This document shows positions 63,900-64,000 of a DNA stretch of 64,000 nt, piece by piece. The stretch is from Paracoccus zhejiangensis (lineage in GTDB: Bacteria; Pseudomonadota; Alphaproteobacteria; Rhodobacterales; Rhodobacteraceae): the NCBI RefSeq assembly GCF_002847445.1, contig NZ_CP025430.1, positions 3,778,501 to 3,842,500 on the forward strand, in the 5' to 3' direction. Each line of letters begins with the position of its first letter. Position 1 is the stretch's first letter. Both the position numbers and the translations under genes were made by a program. The notes under the pieces were generated by a model that was not told the origin of the DNA, did not search any database, and saw only the letters and a list, made by a program, of their open reading frames with translations.

Positions 63900-64000
63900 T
63901 GCAAAAGTTCCGAGGCGGTGACGATGGCGGCAGCCACGTCGGCGATCTTGCGGCCCCGCTCCATCGCCGCACGGCGCATCAGCGCATAGGCCTCGTCCTC
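63896..64000 (-). CDS. nasT: NasT, C-terminal end (cut by the window)
   Basis: The last 34 residues of an ANTAR response-regulator-like antiterminator. EDEAYALMRRAAMERGRKIADVA is the ANTAR RNA-binding helical segment (first part shown), ending ASELLQ at the stop. The rest lies beyond base 64000. In known systems free NasT binds a two-hairpin leader RNA to prevent termination before nas genes; a matching leader precedes nrtA. Confidence 0.88.
   Translation of the reverse strand, partial: EDEAYALMRRAAMERGRKIADVAAAIVTASELLQ

Noticed and set aside
1..64000. Search for insertion sequences, prophage, toxin-antitoxin or defence systems
   Set aside because: No transposase, integrase, phage structural, restriction or defence-type protein is recognisable in any confident frame.

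Overview
The window is a GC-rich, gene-dense stretch of an alphaproteobacterial chromosome, most likely Rhodobacterales and close to Paracoccus. The evidence is its gene families and neighbourhoods: heterotetrameric sarcosine oxidase, SoxYZ, the bamB-der pair, the alphaproteobacterial form of L28, a cbpA-cbpM pair, and a nas cluster in the order nasT-nasS-(transporter)-nasB-nasG-nasH-nasC. I see no insertion sequences, prophage, CRISPR array or rRNA. Only one tRNA, tRNA-Gly(UCC), is present.

Layout. 1-6.4 kb: a five-gene family-5 (dipeptide-type) ABC importer operon followed by an aldo/keto reductase. 6.4-10.6 kb: cbpA-like/cbpM chaperone pair, a methyltransferase, and on the minus strand a DUF1289 protein, ruvX and ccmI. 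10.7-16.7 kb: sarcosine oxidase (beta, delta, alpha, gamma), with an alanine-rich membrane-anchored protein and a TfoX-like gene between beta and delta. 16.7-18.9 kb: a TetR regulator divergent from a small membrane protein, with two matching operators between them, then an Asp-box propeller protein. 19-24.5 kb: Fe/Mn superoxide dismutase, a membrane metallophosphoesterase, a YfgM-like TPR protein, BamB and Der. 24.5-28.2 kb: a membrane protein, serS, and a SoxS-like thioredoxin divergent from soxYZ. 28.3-31.6 kb: meaB, ada, a PEP mutase/isocitrate lyase-like gene and rpmB. 31.7-35.9 kb: a copper-handling block (Cys/His secreted protein, PCu(A)C chaperone, GDSL esterase, CopA ATPase). 35.9-38.5 kb: L,D-transpeptidase, mnmH and a dienelactone hydrolase. 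39.2-45.3 kb: a purine-nucleoside uptake operon (BMP-family binding protein, double ATPase, lipoprotein, two permeases) ending in purine nucleoside phosphorylase. 45.3-52.2 kb: rimI, tsaB, nfuA, a universal stress protein, a sugar transferase, truA, an XpaC-like protein, a 27-residue peptide, tRNA-Gly, a HAD hydrolase and an XdhC-like protein. 52.2-64 kb: nitrate/nitrite assimilation on the minus strand, reading nasT (cut by the window edge), nasS, RNA leader, nrtA, nrtB, a fused nrtC/D, nasB, nasG, nasH, nasC.

How it works together. The last 12 kb is one regulon: NasS/NasT should sense nitrate or nitrite and act on the leader RNA before nrtA. There a hairpin with the ANTAR-type hexaloop precedes a strong intrinsic terminator. 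NrtABC imports nitrate, NasC reduces it to nitrite, and NasB with NasG reduces nitrite to ammonium; NasH is the likely nitrite transporter.

The most interesting signals are: the NasT leader; the asymmetric fused NrtC/D ATPase, whose two domain changes fall on the same composite ATP site; the twin TetR operators 42 bp apart; a dispersed intergenic repeat with compensatory hairpin changes; a possible leader ORF overlapping copA; a lipoprotein gene inside the nucleoside ABC operon; and an orphan soxYZ-soxS module. I did not find a clearly undescribed multi-gene system. All calls come from reading the sequence and from recalled family knowledge, with no database search.
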